A stretch of DNA of 64,000 bases, from the NCBI RefSeq assembly GCF_946477935.1, contig NZ_CAMLAC010000001.1, forward strand, positions 1 to 64,000, in the 5' to 3' direction. The stretch comes from an uncultured Sphingomonas sp. (GTDB lineage: Bacteria; Pseudomonadota; Alphaproteobacteria; Sphingomonadales; Sphingomonadaceae). The notes under the pieces were generated by a model. The model made no database searches. It saw nothing but the letters and a program-made list of their open reading frames with translations, and had not been told where the DNA came from. Position 1 is the first letter of the stretch. Each line of letters begins with the position of its first letter. Positions 26,166 through 34,226 of the stretch are shown here, one piece after another. The translations under genes and the position numbers were made by a program.

Positions 26166-27092
26166 TCACATCGCCGATGCAGGCGGCGCGAGCGTCCCGA
26201 GCCAGGCGATCAGCCCGAGAACCGCGATGACACAGGCGGTTTCGATCGCCAGACTTGTCCGCAGCGCGCCGAGGGCGCCCTTGTGATCGTCCGCTGCGAT
26301 CGACCGCTCGAATGCCGGCGTGAGCCGGAAGCGGTTGAGCGAGGCGAGCCCTAGCATGGCGACGAACAGCGCCAGCTTTGCGATCAGGAGCTGACCATAG
26401 AGCGTCGCAGGAAGCGTGGCGAGGTTGCCGATCCCGACCAGCATCCAGCCGTTGACCAGGCCGGTGACGAGGATCGTGCCGACCACAACCGTCCCGATCG
26501 CGCCGAACCCGTGCAGCGCGCGGTGCGTCAGCCCCAGATGCGCCGCGTCTACGCGCGCCGCGGGTCGGGAGACGAGCAGGAGCAGCCCCAGTAGTGCGCC
26601 AACCCAAGCGCCCGAGGCGATCAGATGGAGAATGTCGACGATGAGGTGGACCCAGCCCATCACGGCTTCGTCCATCGCGCCGTGTCCGGTCCACGCCAGC
26701 GTTGCGAGTGCCACGGCCGAGCAGAGCGCGACGATGCTCAGCCAGATGCCGCGCCCGCCCGCGACCAGCGCTGCCAGCGCCGCGAGGGCCACCATGACCA
26801 TTCGCAGCTTCCATGCTGCTCCGATCGCAGAGCCGGTGAGCAGCGCGCCGACTGCTTCACGGTCGATCGGCCAGGCCGGCGTTCCGGCCATTGAGGAGGC
26901 CATCAGCACGACCCAGGCGCCTGAAAACAACAGGCTCAGGCCAGCGCTGGCGATGAACCAGGGACGCAGCGCGAGCGCGTCGCCGCGCTCGCGCGCCCGC
27001 AGCCCATAAAGGCTGAATGCGGCAAGGCCGAACAGCGCAGCCAGCGTCACGTAGAGCGCGAAGCGGACGCCGATAAGCGACCAGTCCCCCAT
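26166..27092 (-). CDS. copD: CopD family copper resistance membrane protein
   Basis: A 308-residue inner-membrane protein with about eight TM helices, of the CopD family. Features include HLIVDILHLIASGAWVGALLGLLLL with the conserved His and Gly-rich TM, and a short SLNRFRLTPAFE loop typical of the C-terminal half. CopD works with CopC in periplasmic copper handling or uptake into the cytoplasm. It begins 4 bp after the copC stop on the same strand, so the two form one operon driven by the ECF-type promoter before copC. Confidence 0.88.
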   Translation of the reverse strand: MGDWSLIGVRFALYVTLAALFGLAAFSLYGLRARERGDALALRPWFIASAGLSLLFSGAWVVLMASSMAGTPAWPIDREAVGALLTGSAIGAAWKLRMVMVALAALAALVAGGRGIWLSIVALCSAVALATLAWTGHGAMDEAVMGWVHLIVDILHLIASGAWVGALLGLLLLVSRPAARVDAAHLGLTHRALHGFGAIGTVVVGTILVTGLVNGWMLVGIGNLATLPATLYGQLLIAKLALFVAMLGLASLNRFRLTPAFERSIAADDHKGALGALRTSLAIETACVIAVLGLIAWLGTLAPPASAM

Positions 27093-27096
27093 CGCC

Positions 27097-27465
27097 TCAC
27101 TTCACCGCGAAGACGTAGGTTCCTGCGACCTTGTGGGTGTCGGTCGAGACGACATTCCACGCGACGCTATACCGACCCGATGGGAGCGGCGATTTCGGGG
27201 TGATGACGAGGGTCCGGCCATCGGACGAGAGCGCGGAGGCGCTGGCCATCTTCATGGCTGCCATGCCGGGCATCGCTGCCATCGTGAGATCGGCCTTGGA
27301 GAAGGCTGGCATCAGCTTCTCGCTGAAATGAAGTTCGATACGAGCGGGCTTCGCGACCGTCGCATTGGCGGCCGGCGATGCCGACACCAGCTTAGGATGG
27401 GCGTTCGCCGTTCCGGCGAACATGACGAGAGCGGCAGCAGCAGTCAGAACGGATAGGCGGCGCAT
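27097..27465 (-). CDS. copC: CopC periplasmic copper-binding protein
   Basis: A 122-residue secreted protein. Signal cleavage after ANA exposes an N-terminal His (HPKLVSASPA), the first Cu(II) ligand of CopC; the second is the His in STDTHKVAG. A Met-rich insert, MAAMPGMAAMKM, in the middle supplies a Cu(I) site. It has the immunoglobulin-like beta-sandwich length typical of the family. ATG 27465 is chosen because the longer ORF-track start at 27528 reads through the promoter region. It is divergent from the CnrYXH-like operon, with paired ECF-type promoters between them. Confidence 0.9.
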   Translation of the reverse strand: MRRLSVLTAAAALVMFAGTANAHPKLVSASPAANATVAKPARIELHFSEKLMPAFSKADLTMAAMPGMAAMKMASASALSSDGRTLVITPKSPLPSGRYSVAWNVVSTDTHKVAGTYVFAVK

Positions 27466-27499
27466 AGGGGGCCTTTCGACAGGAGGGTTCCTGTCCTTC

Positions 27500-27526
27500 A
27501 TTACGCGCCCCGATCGACCACCCCTC
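27500..27526 (-). promoter_or_regulatory. ECF-type promoter of copCD
   Basis: On the minus strand: GAGGGGT, 13 nt, GCGTAAT. It is back-to-back with the promoter of the CnrYXH-like operon (27539), only 12 bp apart. The second block ends 34 bp before the copC ATG. Confidence 0.7.
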
Positions 27527-27538
27527 ACGGATGGATTT

Positions 27539-27565
27539 GAGGGATGGGCGCGTCGCTTGCGTAAT
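27539..27565 (+). promoter_or_regulatory. ECF-type promoter of the CnrYXH-like operon
   Basis: GAGGGAT, 13 nt, GCGTAAT, ending 18 bp before GTG 27584. It would make the sigma factor autoregulatory. The second block, GCGTAAT, is identical to that of the divergent copC promoter. Confidence 0.72.
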
Positions 27566-27583
27566 CCATGCTAGAGGGGTGGA

Positions 27584-27862
27584 GTGAACGACATGGACCT
27601 CGACGCAGTATTGATGAGGCTGGCGCAAGCACCCGTGCCCGCGAGCCTTGATGGCATGGAAGATCGCGTGCTGGCGCGGGTCGCCGCACGTCCAGCGGCG
27701 CGCGCCGGCTTAGGCGTTGGGGCAATGACGATCGCTGCGGCGCTCGTCATGGGCATCTTCGGTGCCGGTGTGCCCGCGAAGGAAGCCAGCGCGGCTTCGC
27801 TATCGCCCTTGGGGCCGGTGTCGCCGCTCGCGCCCTCCACGCTGCTCGTCGGCGTGCAATGA
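27584..27862 (+). CDS. CnrY-like small membrane protein, candidate anti-sigma factor
   Basis: A 92-residue protein: a cytosolic N-terminal half of about 40 residues, one TM helix (GVGAMTIAAALVMGIFGAG) and a short periplasmic Ala/Ser/Pro tail. Size, topology and position directly before a CnrX-like sensor and an ECF sigma factor match CnrY, the membrane anti-sigma factor of the cnrYXH system. Sequence similarity alone would not identify it. The start is GTG 27584 with AGGGGTGGA before it; its end overlaps the next gene (ATGA). Predicted to hold the sigma factor until CnrX-like sensing releases it. Confidence 0.6.
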   Translation: MNDMDLDAVLMRLAQAPVPASLDGMEDRVLARVAARPAARAGLGVGAMTIAAALVMGIFGAGVPAKEASAASLSPLGPVSPLAPSTLLVGVQ

Positions 27863-28299
27863 GCGGCCGCATCCGCCTTCTGCTTGGCATTGTCGCGTGC
27901 TTCATCGCCGCGATCATCGGTGTGTTCGTGGGGCGGGCGCTACTTCCGCCACGTGCCCAGCCCGGCTCGGAGCTGCACGACGTGCTGCATCATAAGCTGG
28001 CGCTGGACGCCAACCAGGAAGCGCGACTTGAAGTGCTGGAGCAGCGTTTCGCCGTGCAGCGGCGCGCATTCGAGCTGGAATTGCGGGCGAACAATGCCCG
28101 GCTCGCTGAAGCGATCGAGGCCGAGCATGGCAACGGGCCGCGCGTCGCCGCAGCGGTCGACCAGAGCCACGCCGTCATGGGCGAGCTCCAGAAAGCGACG
28201 CTGGCGCACATCTTCGCCATGCGCCAGCTCTTGCGGCCCAATCAGACCGGCCAGTTCGATCAGGCCGTGGTGAAGGCGCTCACCGACGACGCACGTTGA
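27859..28299 (+). CDS. CnrX-like periplasmic metal sensor
   Basis: A 146-residue protein with an N-terminal membrane anchor and a helical periplasmic domain of the CnrX/CpxP-like (heavy-metal resistance) family. The CnrX metal ligands I recall (His42, His46, Glu63, His119, Met123) have counterparts all shifted by exactly two: His40 and His44 in HDVLH, Glu61, and His117 and Met121 in HIFAM. This strongly supports a real metal site. It overlaps the CnrY-like gene and lies 10 bp before the sigma gene. In CnrX the metals are Ni/Co; the surrounding genes suggest copper here. Confidence 0.85.
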   Translation: MSGRIRLLLGIVACFIAAIIGVFVGRALLPPRAQPGSELHDVLHHKLALDANQEARLEVLEQRFAVQRRAFELELRANNARLAEAIEAEHGNGPRVAAAVDQSHAVMGELQKATLAHIFAMRQLLRPNQTGQFDQAVVKALTDDAR

Positions 28300-28309
28300 G
28301 GTTCGGCGC

Positions 28310-28879
28310 GTGAGCCTCGACTGGACCACGCTTACGGACGGCGAGCTGGCGACCCTCAGCATCGCCGGGCGCGAAGCCGCCTTCGCCGAGATCATGCGCC
28401 GCCATCGGCAGTCAATCTTCCGCATGGTGCGCGCGTGCGTCGGCGAGGCCGACGAGGCGCTGGACCTTCTGCAGGAGACCTTCGTCGCGGCGCATCAGGC
28501 CCTGCCCCGCTACGACGGCGATCGATCGATGCGCGCGTGGCTATCGACGATCGCGATCAACAAGTGCCGCGATTGGGGGCGCAAGCGCACCGTGCGGCGC
28601 TTTCTGGCGTTCGCCGCACCGATCGGCCCGGAAGCCGAAGCCATTGCAGACGACCAGGTGGCGATCGACGACGCGACGGGCGACCGACAGGAACTCGACC
28701 GCGTGACGCGCGCCATTGCGGGCTTGCCGACCGCATTGAAGGAATCCTTGGTGCTGCGCACGATCGAGGGGTTGAGCCAGGCTGAAACCGCGGCAGTGTT
28801 GTCGATCAGCGAAAAGGCGGTAGAAACCCGCCTCTATCGCGCGCGATCGAAGTTGCTGGAGCGATTGGGCGGGCGCTGA
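28310..28879 (+). CDS. ECF RNA polymerase sigma factor (CnrH-like)
   Basis: A 189-residue ECF sigma factor with region 2 (AFAEIMRRHRQSIFRMVRA, then DEALDLLQETFVAAHQ) and region 4 (LPTALKESLVLRTIEGLSQAETA, VETRLYRARSKL). It is third in the CnrY-X-H-like order and so the likely activator of the metal regulon. The start is GTG 28310. Its stop codon overlaps the -35 block of the promoter for the multicopper oxidase operon. Six matches to RAGGGRT-N13-GCGTA around it define the inferred regulon, including its own operon. Confidence 0.88.
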   Translation: MSLDWTTLTDGELATLSIAGREAAFAEIMRRHRQSIFRMVRACVGEADEALDLLQETFVAAHQALPRYDGDRSMRAWLSTIAINKCRDWGRKRTVRRFLAFAAPIGPEAEAIADDQVAIDDATGDRQELDRVTRAIAGLPTALKESLVLRTIEGLSQAETAAVLSISEKAVETRLYRARSKLLERLGGR

Positions 28880-28904
28880 GGGATAGCGCCCTGAGCTGCG
28901 TATC
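28878..28904 (+). promoter_or_regulatory. ECF-type promoter of the multicopper oxidase operon
   Basis: GAGGGAT, 13 nt, GCGTATC. The first block begins inside the TGA stop of the sigma gene, so the operon start is packed against it. The second block ends 42 bp before ATG 28947. Confidence 0.72.
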
Positions 28905-28946
28905 AAGGCTAGAGGGACACTCCCGTTCGAGAGCCTTGAGGACCGT

Positions 28947-30980
28947 ATGAGCCGCACTATCGATCGCCGCCAGATGCTTCGCGGCGCCGCCCTTGCTGGC
29001 GGTGGCATGGCGCTGACCGCCTATATGCCCGCGTGGGCGCAGCCTGTCTCGGGCGGGATCGTCAAACCGCTGCCGACCGTCTCGGGCACTGACATCGCGC
29101 TGACGATCGACAGTTTCAGACTTCCCGTCGACGGCAAGTCGACGCCCGCAATCGGCGTCAACGGCACGGTGCCGGCCCCTCTCATTCGCTTGAAGGAGGG
29201 GCAAAAGGTCCGCCTCTCCGTCACCAACAATCTCGACGAGGACAGTTCGATCCACTGGCATGGGCTGCTCGTGCCGTTCGCGATGGACGGCGTGCCCGGC
29301 ATCAGCTTCCCCGGCATCAAGGCGCGCTCGACCTTCATCTACGAGTTCCCGATCATCCAGTCGGGCACCTACTGGTATCACAGCCATTCCGGCGAGCAGG
29401 AGCAGGGCGGACTTTACGGGCCGATCGTGATCGACCCGGCCGGTGCCGATCCGATCGCGTTCGACCGCGAGCATGTGATCGTGCTGTCCGACCACAGCCA
29501 GATGACCGGCGAGCAGATTTTCCGGAAGCTGAAGCAGATGGGCGGCGCCTATTTCAACTATCAGCGGCCGACCCTCGCGGGCTTGCTCGCGGGTCGGGAA
29601 ATGCCGCTCAAGGACCGGATCGAGTGGGGAAAGATGCGAATGGACCCCGCCGACATCGCCGACGTCACCGGCTCGACCTATACCTTCCTGGTCAACGGCT
29701 ACGGGCCGTATGACAACTGGACGGGGCTGTTCAAGCCGGGCGAGCGGGTCCGCTTGCGGATCATCAACGCCGCGGCGCAGACCAACTTCAACGTCCGCAT
29801 CCCCGACCTGCCGATGACCGTCGTGCAGGCCGATGGGCAGAATGTCCGTCCGGTGAAGATCGACGAGTTCCAGATCGGCGTTGCCGAGACGTTCGACGTG
29901 ATCGTGACGCCCGAGGACCGGGCCTACAGCTTCGTCTCCGAGGCTATCGATCGCTCCGGCATGGGCCGGGCGACGCTCGCCCCGCGTGAGGGGATGGTCG
30001 CCCCGGTCCCGCCGCTTCGTCCGCGCACGCTGCTGACCATGACCGATATGGGCATGGACATGGGGAGCATGGGCGGGATGCAGGGCATGTCCGGCATGAA
30101 GGACGAGAGCCCGGTCGCCACGCGCGGGCCGGACCCCACCTTGATGCAGAACGCCTCGCGCAATCTTTGGAAGCTGACGGGCTGGAAGGGGCCGACCGAT
30201 CACGGGACGGTCGCGGCAGGCGCAGCGATGGCGGGCATGTCCGGCATGTCGGGCATGGACCACAGCCAGATGGGCGGCGCTGTAATGCCCGGGATGGACC
30301 ATAGCCAAATGGCAGCGGGCGGTGCTGGCATGGCCGGCATGGACCATAGTGCCATGTCGGGCGGATCGGGCCAGGCTGGCGGCATGGCCGGGATGGACCA
30401 CGGGTCGGGTGGCGGCATGAACATGAACATGCGCGACCCGAAGAATGCGCCGGGCGTGAAGATGGGGCCGGGCGTGCAGACCATCTCCCCGATGCCGAAG
30501 GACCGTAGCGGTGAACCGCCCCAGGGTCTGGAGGGCCTGGATCACCGCGTCCTCACCTATCGCGACCTCGTTTCGCTCGCGCCCAACCCCGACGTGCGCG
30601 CGCCGTCGCGTCAGTTCGAGATCCATCTGACCGGTAACATGGAGCGCTACATGTGGGGCTTCGACGGGCAGAAGCTGAGCGATCCCGCCGACCCCATCCC
30701 GTTCCGCAAAGGCGAGCGGGCGCGGGTGACGTTGGTCAACGATACGATGATGCCGCACCCCATCCATCTCCACGGCCATTTCTTCGAGCTGGTGACGGGG
30801 CACGGCAATCATGCGCCGCGCAAGCACACCGTCAACGTGCCGCCTGGAGGCAAGATGACCTTTGATCTGACCGCCGATGCACCCGGCGATTGGGCGTTCC
30901 ACTGTCACAATCTCTACCACATGACCGCAGGCATGATGCGCGTCGTCACCGTTCGCCCGTTCGCGGGAGAGGCGGCATGA
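28947..30980 (+). CDS. CopA/PcoA-type multicopper oxidase, Tat-exported
   Basis: A 677-residue copper oxidase. A twin-arginine signal (DRRQMLRGAA) exports it folded. Three cupredoxin domains supply the copper sites: HWHG and WYHSHSGEQEQGG early, then HPIHLHGHFFE and GDWAFHCHNLYHM at the end. A Met-rich segment (residues about 370-490) has repeated GMxGM and GMDHSxM units that bind Cu(I). Typical PcoA/CopA proteins oxidise Cu(I) in the periplasm. It overlaps copB by ATGA and is the first gene of an operon that probably continues through the cytochrome and PepSY genes. Confidence 0.94.
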   Translation: MSRTIDRRQMLRGAALAGGGMALTAYMPAWAQPVSGGIVKPLPTVSGTDIALTIDSFRLPVDGKSTPAIGVNGTVPAPLIRLKEGQKVRLSVTNNLDEDSSIHWHGLLVPFAMDGVPGISFPGIKARSTFIYEFPIIQSGTYWYHSHSGEQEQGGLYGPIVIDPAGADPIAFDREHVIVLSDHSQMTGEQIFRKLKQMGGAYFNYQRPTLAGLLAGREMPLKDRIEWGKMRMDPADIADVTGSTYTFLVNGYGPYDNWTGLFKPGERVRLRIINAAAQTNFNVRIPDLPMTVVQADGQNVRPVKIDEFQIGVAETFDVIVTPEDRAYSFVSEAIDRSGMGRATLAPREGMVAPVPPLRPRTLLTMTDMGMDMGSMGGMQGMSGMKDESPVATRGPDPTLMQNASRNLWKLTGWKGPTDHGTVAAGAAMAGMSGMSGMDHSQMGGAVMPGMDHSQMAAGGAGMAGMDHSAMSGGSGQAGGMAGMDHGSGGGMNMNMRDPKNAPGVKMGPGVQTISPMPKDRSGEPPQGLEGLDHRVLTYRDLVSLAPNPDVRAPSRQFEIHLTGNMERYMWGFDGQKLSDPADPIPFRKGERARVTLVNDTMMPHPIHLHGHFFELVTGHGNHAPRKHTVNVPPGGKMTFDLTADAPGDWAFHCHNLYHMTAGMMRVVTVRPFAGEAA

Positions 30981-32269
30981 ACCGGCTGACCGCGGCGCTC
31001 GCCGCCACCACCATGCTCGGCATCGCCGGTCCTGTCGCCGCTCAGTCGATGCAGGGCATGGATCATTCGGCAATGCCGGGCATGACCATGCCGATGCCTG
31101 CGAAAAAGAAGCCGGTGGTGAAGCCCACGGCCAAAGGCAAGCCGGCCAAGACTAGGTCAGCTCCTGCGAGGCGACCATCAGCTTCGACGACGAAACGCCG
31201 CGCCGCGCCAACGGCCGGCATGAATGGTATGGATCACGGGACCATGCCGGGCATGGATCACTCGTCTATGCCCGGCATGGACCATGCGGCTCCGCAGGGC
31301 TCACAGCAGGGCATGGAAGCCATGCCGGGGATGCAGATGCCCGGAAACGGCCAAACGGTCCCTCAGGGCTCCCAGCAGCCGATGCAGGGCATGGACCATT
31401 CGGCGATGCCGGGGATGACCATGCCAGCCGACCAGCACAGCGGCCACGACATGCAGGGCATGTCGGGAATGGCCGGAATGCCAGGCATGGCGGCCGATGG
31501 GGTGCAGCAGACTGGCACCGCGCTTCCCGCAGGAAACGCCCCCGCCCCGCCCCTGCCGACCGACCATGCGGCCGACAGCGTTTACGGCGCGGACGCGATG
31601 GCGATGGGTCGCCATCACCTTCAGCAGCATCACGGCGGTCAAAACTTCAGCCAGGTGCTATTGAACCTCGCTGAGTATCAATTCCGCAACGGTCGTGACG
31701 GCTATCGCTGGGATGGCGAGGCGTGGTTCGGGGGTGACATCAACCGCCTCTTCATCAAGTCTGAGGGCGAGGGAGCCTTCCGCGAGGGCATCGAGAGCGC
31801 CGAGGTGCAGGCGCTCTATAGCCGGACCATTGGCCCTTATTTCAATCTACAAGCGGGTGTCCGCCAGGATTTGGGGCCGTCCCCGAAACGCACCTATGCG
31901 ACCGTCGGGCTGGAGGGGCTGGCACCGGGCTTCTTCGAGCTAGAGGGCGCGGTATTCCTGTCCAACAAGGGCGACCTGCTAGGGCGGCTTGAGGGCTATT
32001 ACGACCAGCGCATCACCCAGCGGCTGATCCTGCAACCGCGCGCCGAGCTCAATTTCGCTGCGCAGGACGTGCCGGAAAACCGGATCGGATCGGGCCTATC
32101 CAACGCCGAGCTTGGATTGCGGCTGCGTTATGAGATCCGGCGCGAGTTCGCCCCCTATGTCGGCGTGTCATGGGATCGCCGCTTCGGCGACACCGCCCGC
32201 TACGCGCGCGCCGATGGGGATCGCGCAACGTCCAAGAGCATCGTCGCCGGCGTTCGTGTCTGGTTCTGA
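30977..32269 (+). CDS. copB: CopB/PcoB-type outer-membrane copper resistance protein
   Basis: A 430-residue exported protein. The signal peptide ends VAAQS. The N-terminal half (to about residue 190) is a low-complexity Met/His region made of GMDHSxMPGM-like units with a basic Lys/Arg stretch inside. The C-terminal half is a predicted beta-barrel (AEYQFRNGRDGYRWDGEAWFGGD onward, ending in aromatic VWF), the CopB domain. It partners with CopA in periplasmic copper sequestration. ATG 30977 overlaps the CopA stop; the ORF-track start at 30890 is out-of-frame extension. Confidence 0.92.
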   Translation: MNRLTAALAATTMLGIAGPVAAQSMQGMDHSAMPGMTMPMPAKKKPVVKPTAKGKPAKTRSAPARRPSASTTKRRAAPTAGMNGMDHGTMPGMDHSSMPGMDHAAPQGSQQGMEAMPGMQMPGNGQTVPQGSQQPMQGMDHSAMPGMTMPADQHSGHDMQGMSGMAGMPGMAADGVQQTGTALPAGNAPAPPLPTDHAADSVYGADAMAMGRHHLQQHHGGQNFSQVLLNLAEYQFRNGRDGYRWDGEAWFGGDINRLFIKSEGEGAFREGIESAEVQALYSRTIGPYFNLQAGVRQDLGPSPKRTYATVGLEGLAPGFFELEGAVFLSNKGDLLGRLEGYYDQRITQRLILQPRAELNFAAQDVPENRIGSGLSNAELGLRLRYEIRREFAPYVGVSWDRRFGDTARYARADGDRATSKSIVAGVRVWF

Positions 32270-32284
32270 TCGATGGAGGAACAG

Positions 32285-32869
32285 ATGGCTCAAGACGGCA
32301 GGCGCTCGATAAGGCAGCACTTCCCGAGCCTGCCGTTCGTAGGCGCCCTGGCGATCGTCCTGGCGCTGGGCGCAGCCGCGTTTATCTACCTTGGCGTGTA
32401 TAACATCGCGGCCGACGAACCGCACACGCCGGCGGTCTATTCAATGCTCGAACGCCTGCGCGATCGGTCGATTGAGGCACGCGCGCGCGGCATAACACCC
32501 CCGGCCGATCTGGCATCGGCGCAGCGCGTGTCAGTCGGCGCGGGCCTTTACGGAGAAATGTGTTCCGGTTGCCATCTCGGCCCCGGCGTCGAGAAATCCG
32601 AGATGAGCCAGGGCCTCTATCCACAGGCGCCGGAACTCGCGCGCGCTCAAGATCTCACCCCCGCCCAGCAATTCTGGATCATCAAGCACGGGGTGAAGCT
32701 CAGCGCCATGCCGGCATGGGGCAAGACGCATCCCGACCCCCTAATTTGGAATATGGTCGCGTTCGTCCGCAAGCTCCCCGGCATGACGCCCGAACAGTAT
32801 AAGGCACTGGTCGCGAGCGCCCCGGCCGATCACGACGAGATGATGAAGGACATGCCGGGTATGAAGTGA
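32285..32869 (+). CDS. Membrane-anchored cytochrome c
   Basis: A 194-residue protein with a basic N-terminus, one TM helix (FVGALAIVLALGAAAFIYLG) and a periplasmic class I cytochrome c domain: haem motif CSGCH and an axial Met in SAMPAWGKTH. ATG 32285 has GGAGGAA three nt upstream; the ORF-track ATG at 32273 lies in that ribosome site. Its C-terminus ends MMKDMPGMK, another Met motif. In a copper operon it may take electrons from the oxidase reaction; this is inference. Confidence 0.88.
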   Translation: MAQDGRRSIRQHFPSLPFVGALAIVLALGAAAFIYLGVYNIAADEPHTPAVYSMLERLRDRSIEARARGITPPADLASAQRVSVGAGLYGEMCSGCHLGPGVEKSEMSQGLYPQAPELARAQDLTPAQQFWIIKHGVKLSAMPAWGKTHPDPLIWNMVAFVRKLPGMTPEQYKALVASAPADHDEMMKDMPGMK

Positions 32870-32894
32870 CCCCGGCGACGAGGTTGAGGGAGGA

Positions 32895-33632
32895 GTGGTT
32901 CTGAAAAGCGCGAAACTGAGGCTGCATCTACTCGCGAGCCGCACGCACAAATGGCTCGCGATCATCATCGGCGCGCAGCTCCTGCTATGGTTCGCAAGCG
33001 GCGCCCTGATGAGCTTCCTGCCGATCGATCGGGTGCATGGCGATCACCTCGTTGACCGCAAAGCCGCGGCGCCCCTTCCCCGCGGCAGCACGTTCGCCCC
33101 ACCATCGGCGATCGTAGGCGCAGCAGATGCGCCCATCGAGGCCATCACCTATCGCATGTGGCTTGGCCGCCCGGTCGCCGAGGTCGCGACAGCCAAGGGA
33201 ACGCGCCTGTTCGACGCCGCGACGGGCCAAGCGCTGCCAGCACCAACGGCTCGTGAGGCCGAGGAGATCGCGCGTTTGGCATGGCGTCGCGGTGCTCGAC
33301 CAGCGGCGAAGGTAGAGCGGATCGAGCGCGCCAGCCCCGAATATCGCGGCACGCTCCCCGCCTGGCGCGTCGCGTTCGCCGACCTCGATTCCACCCGCGT
33401 CTTTGTCGCGGCCGACACCGGTCGGATCTCGGCTGTCCGAACCGGCACTTGGCGGCTCTACGACTTCTTCTGGGGCCTTCACATCATGGATTGGACGAAT
33501 CACGAGAACTTCAACACGCCCTGGCTGCTCGCCTTCGCGATCGGTGGGCTTGCGCTTTGGTTAGGGGGGGCAGTGCTTCTCTACATGCGATGGCCCAAAA
33601 CGCGGCGTCGCAACATCGTGATCGAGGCATAA
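32895..33632 (+). CDS. PepSY domain membrane protein
   Basis: A 245-residue protein that begins with GTG (GAGGGAGGA upstream). Two TM helices, one near each end (WLAIIIGAQLLLWFASGALM; WLLAFAIGGLALWLGGAVLLYM), flank a periplasmic PepSY-like region with ATGQALPAPTAREAEEIA. Family members are often tied to metal or haem reduction and protease inhibition. DFFWGLHIMDW and HENFN near the end are typical of the PepSY-TM relatives that may carry haem. It is last in the copper oxidase operon. Confidence 0.82.
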   Translation: MVLKSAKLRLHLLASRTHKWLAIIIGAQLLLWFASGALMSFLPIDRVHGDHLVDRKAAAPLPRGSTFAPPSAIVGAADAPIEAITYRMWLGRPVAEVATAKGTRLFDAATGQALPAPTAREAEEIARLAWRRGARPAAKVERIERASPEYRGTLPAWRVAFADLDSTRVFVAADTGRISAVRTGTWRLYDFFWGLHIMDWTNHENFNTPWLLAFAIGGLALWLGGAVLLYMRWPKTRRRNIVIEA

Positions 33633-33659
33633 TATACGCGGCTCAGGAGCGTAGCCCTC
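33633..33659 (-). promoter_or_regulatory. Possible antisense ECF-type promoter
   Basis: On the minus strand: GAGGGCT, 13 nt, GCGTATA, one mismatch in the first block to the six other sites. It points into the end of the PepSY gene, and no minus-strand gene follows. It lies 54 bp from the outward-facing site at 33713. Confidence 0.35.
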
Positions 33660-33712
33660 GGAAATAAAGTCCTGTTTCCTGACAATTCCTCGCGCGTTCT
33701 AGCACCCCGGGT

Positions 33713-33739
33713 GAGGGATAGCCGCCTCGCACGCGTAGA
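33713..33739 (+). promoter_or_regulatory. ECF-type promoter of the DUF305-DUF411 genes
   Basis: GAGGGAT, 13 nt, GCGTAGA, ending 26 bp before ATG 33766, which has AAGGAG upstream. Same motif as the other CnrH-like regulon sites. Confidence 0.7.
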
Positions 33740-33765
33740 AGTCTTAGAACCCAAGGAGATCAATA

Positions 33766-34158
33766 ATGCGCTTCGCACCAACATTCGCAGCTTTGGCGCT
33801 GCTCGCCACGCCCGCCCTCGCGCAGCAGAGCGGCGGAATGCAGGGCATGAACCACGGTCAGATGGCCGGCATGAACCACGACGACATGGCGGGCATGATG
33901 GCCGGCAATCCCTACGGCCAGGCCGAGATGGACATGCATCAGAAGATGATGGCGGCCAAGCAGGGCGACGCGGCCGAAATGTGGACGCGCAAGATGATCG
34001 AGCATCACCGAGGCGCCATCGCCATGTCGCGCGTTGCGGTGCGTGACGCGCGCGACGCCGAGACCAAGCGCATGGCGCAGATGACGATCACGAAACAGGA
34101 AAAGGATATTGCCGAGCTGCAGGCGTGGCTCAGCAAGCACGGCAAGCGCCCGCAATAA
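33766..34158 (+). CDS. DUF305 periplasmic protein, Met-rich
   Basis: A 130-residue secreted protein (signal cut after ALAQ). The mature N-terminus has repeated GMNHGQM/GMNHDDM units. The DUF305 core includes MIEHHRGAIAMSRVAV, the conserved HHxxA helix. Proteins of this family bind copper or other metals as four-helix bundles and recur in copper islands. It has its own ECF-type promoter; a strong stem-loop follows it. A more distant DUF305 paralogue lies at 52704 under a different sigma factor. Confidence 0.85.
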   Translation: MRFAPTFAALALLATPALAQQSGGMQGMNHGQMAGMNHDDMAGMMAGNPYGQAEMDMHQKMMAAKQGDAAEMWTRKMIEHHRGAIAMSRVAVRDARDAETKRMAQMTITKQEKDIAELQAWLSKHGKRPQ

Positions 34159-34168
34159 GGGAGCGCTG

Positions 34169-34217
34169 CCCCGCCCTGTCGATCCCCCTACCCCCCGGCA
34201 GGGCGGGGATTTCCTTT
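34169..34217 (+). terminator. Intrinsic terminator or attenuator between DUF305 and DUF411 genes
   Basis: CCCCGCCCTG and CAGGGCGGGG form a perfect 10-bp stem with a 20-nt C-rich loop, followed by TTTCCTTTT. Because DUF411 follows within 20 bp and no other promoter is evident, it may reduce rather than stop read-through. Confidence 0.75.
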
Positions 34218-34226
34218 TAGGAGCTG

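Noticed and set aside
28806-31073. 755-residue minus-strand ORF opposite the sigma factor and copper oxidase
   Set aside because: Shadow of the CopA-type oxidase; low-complexity His-rich blocks come from the Met-rich repeats read backwards.
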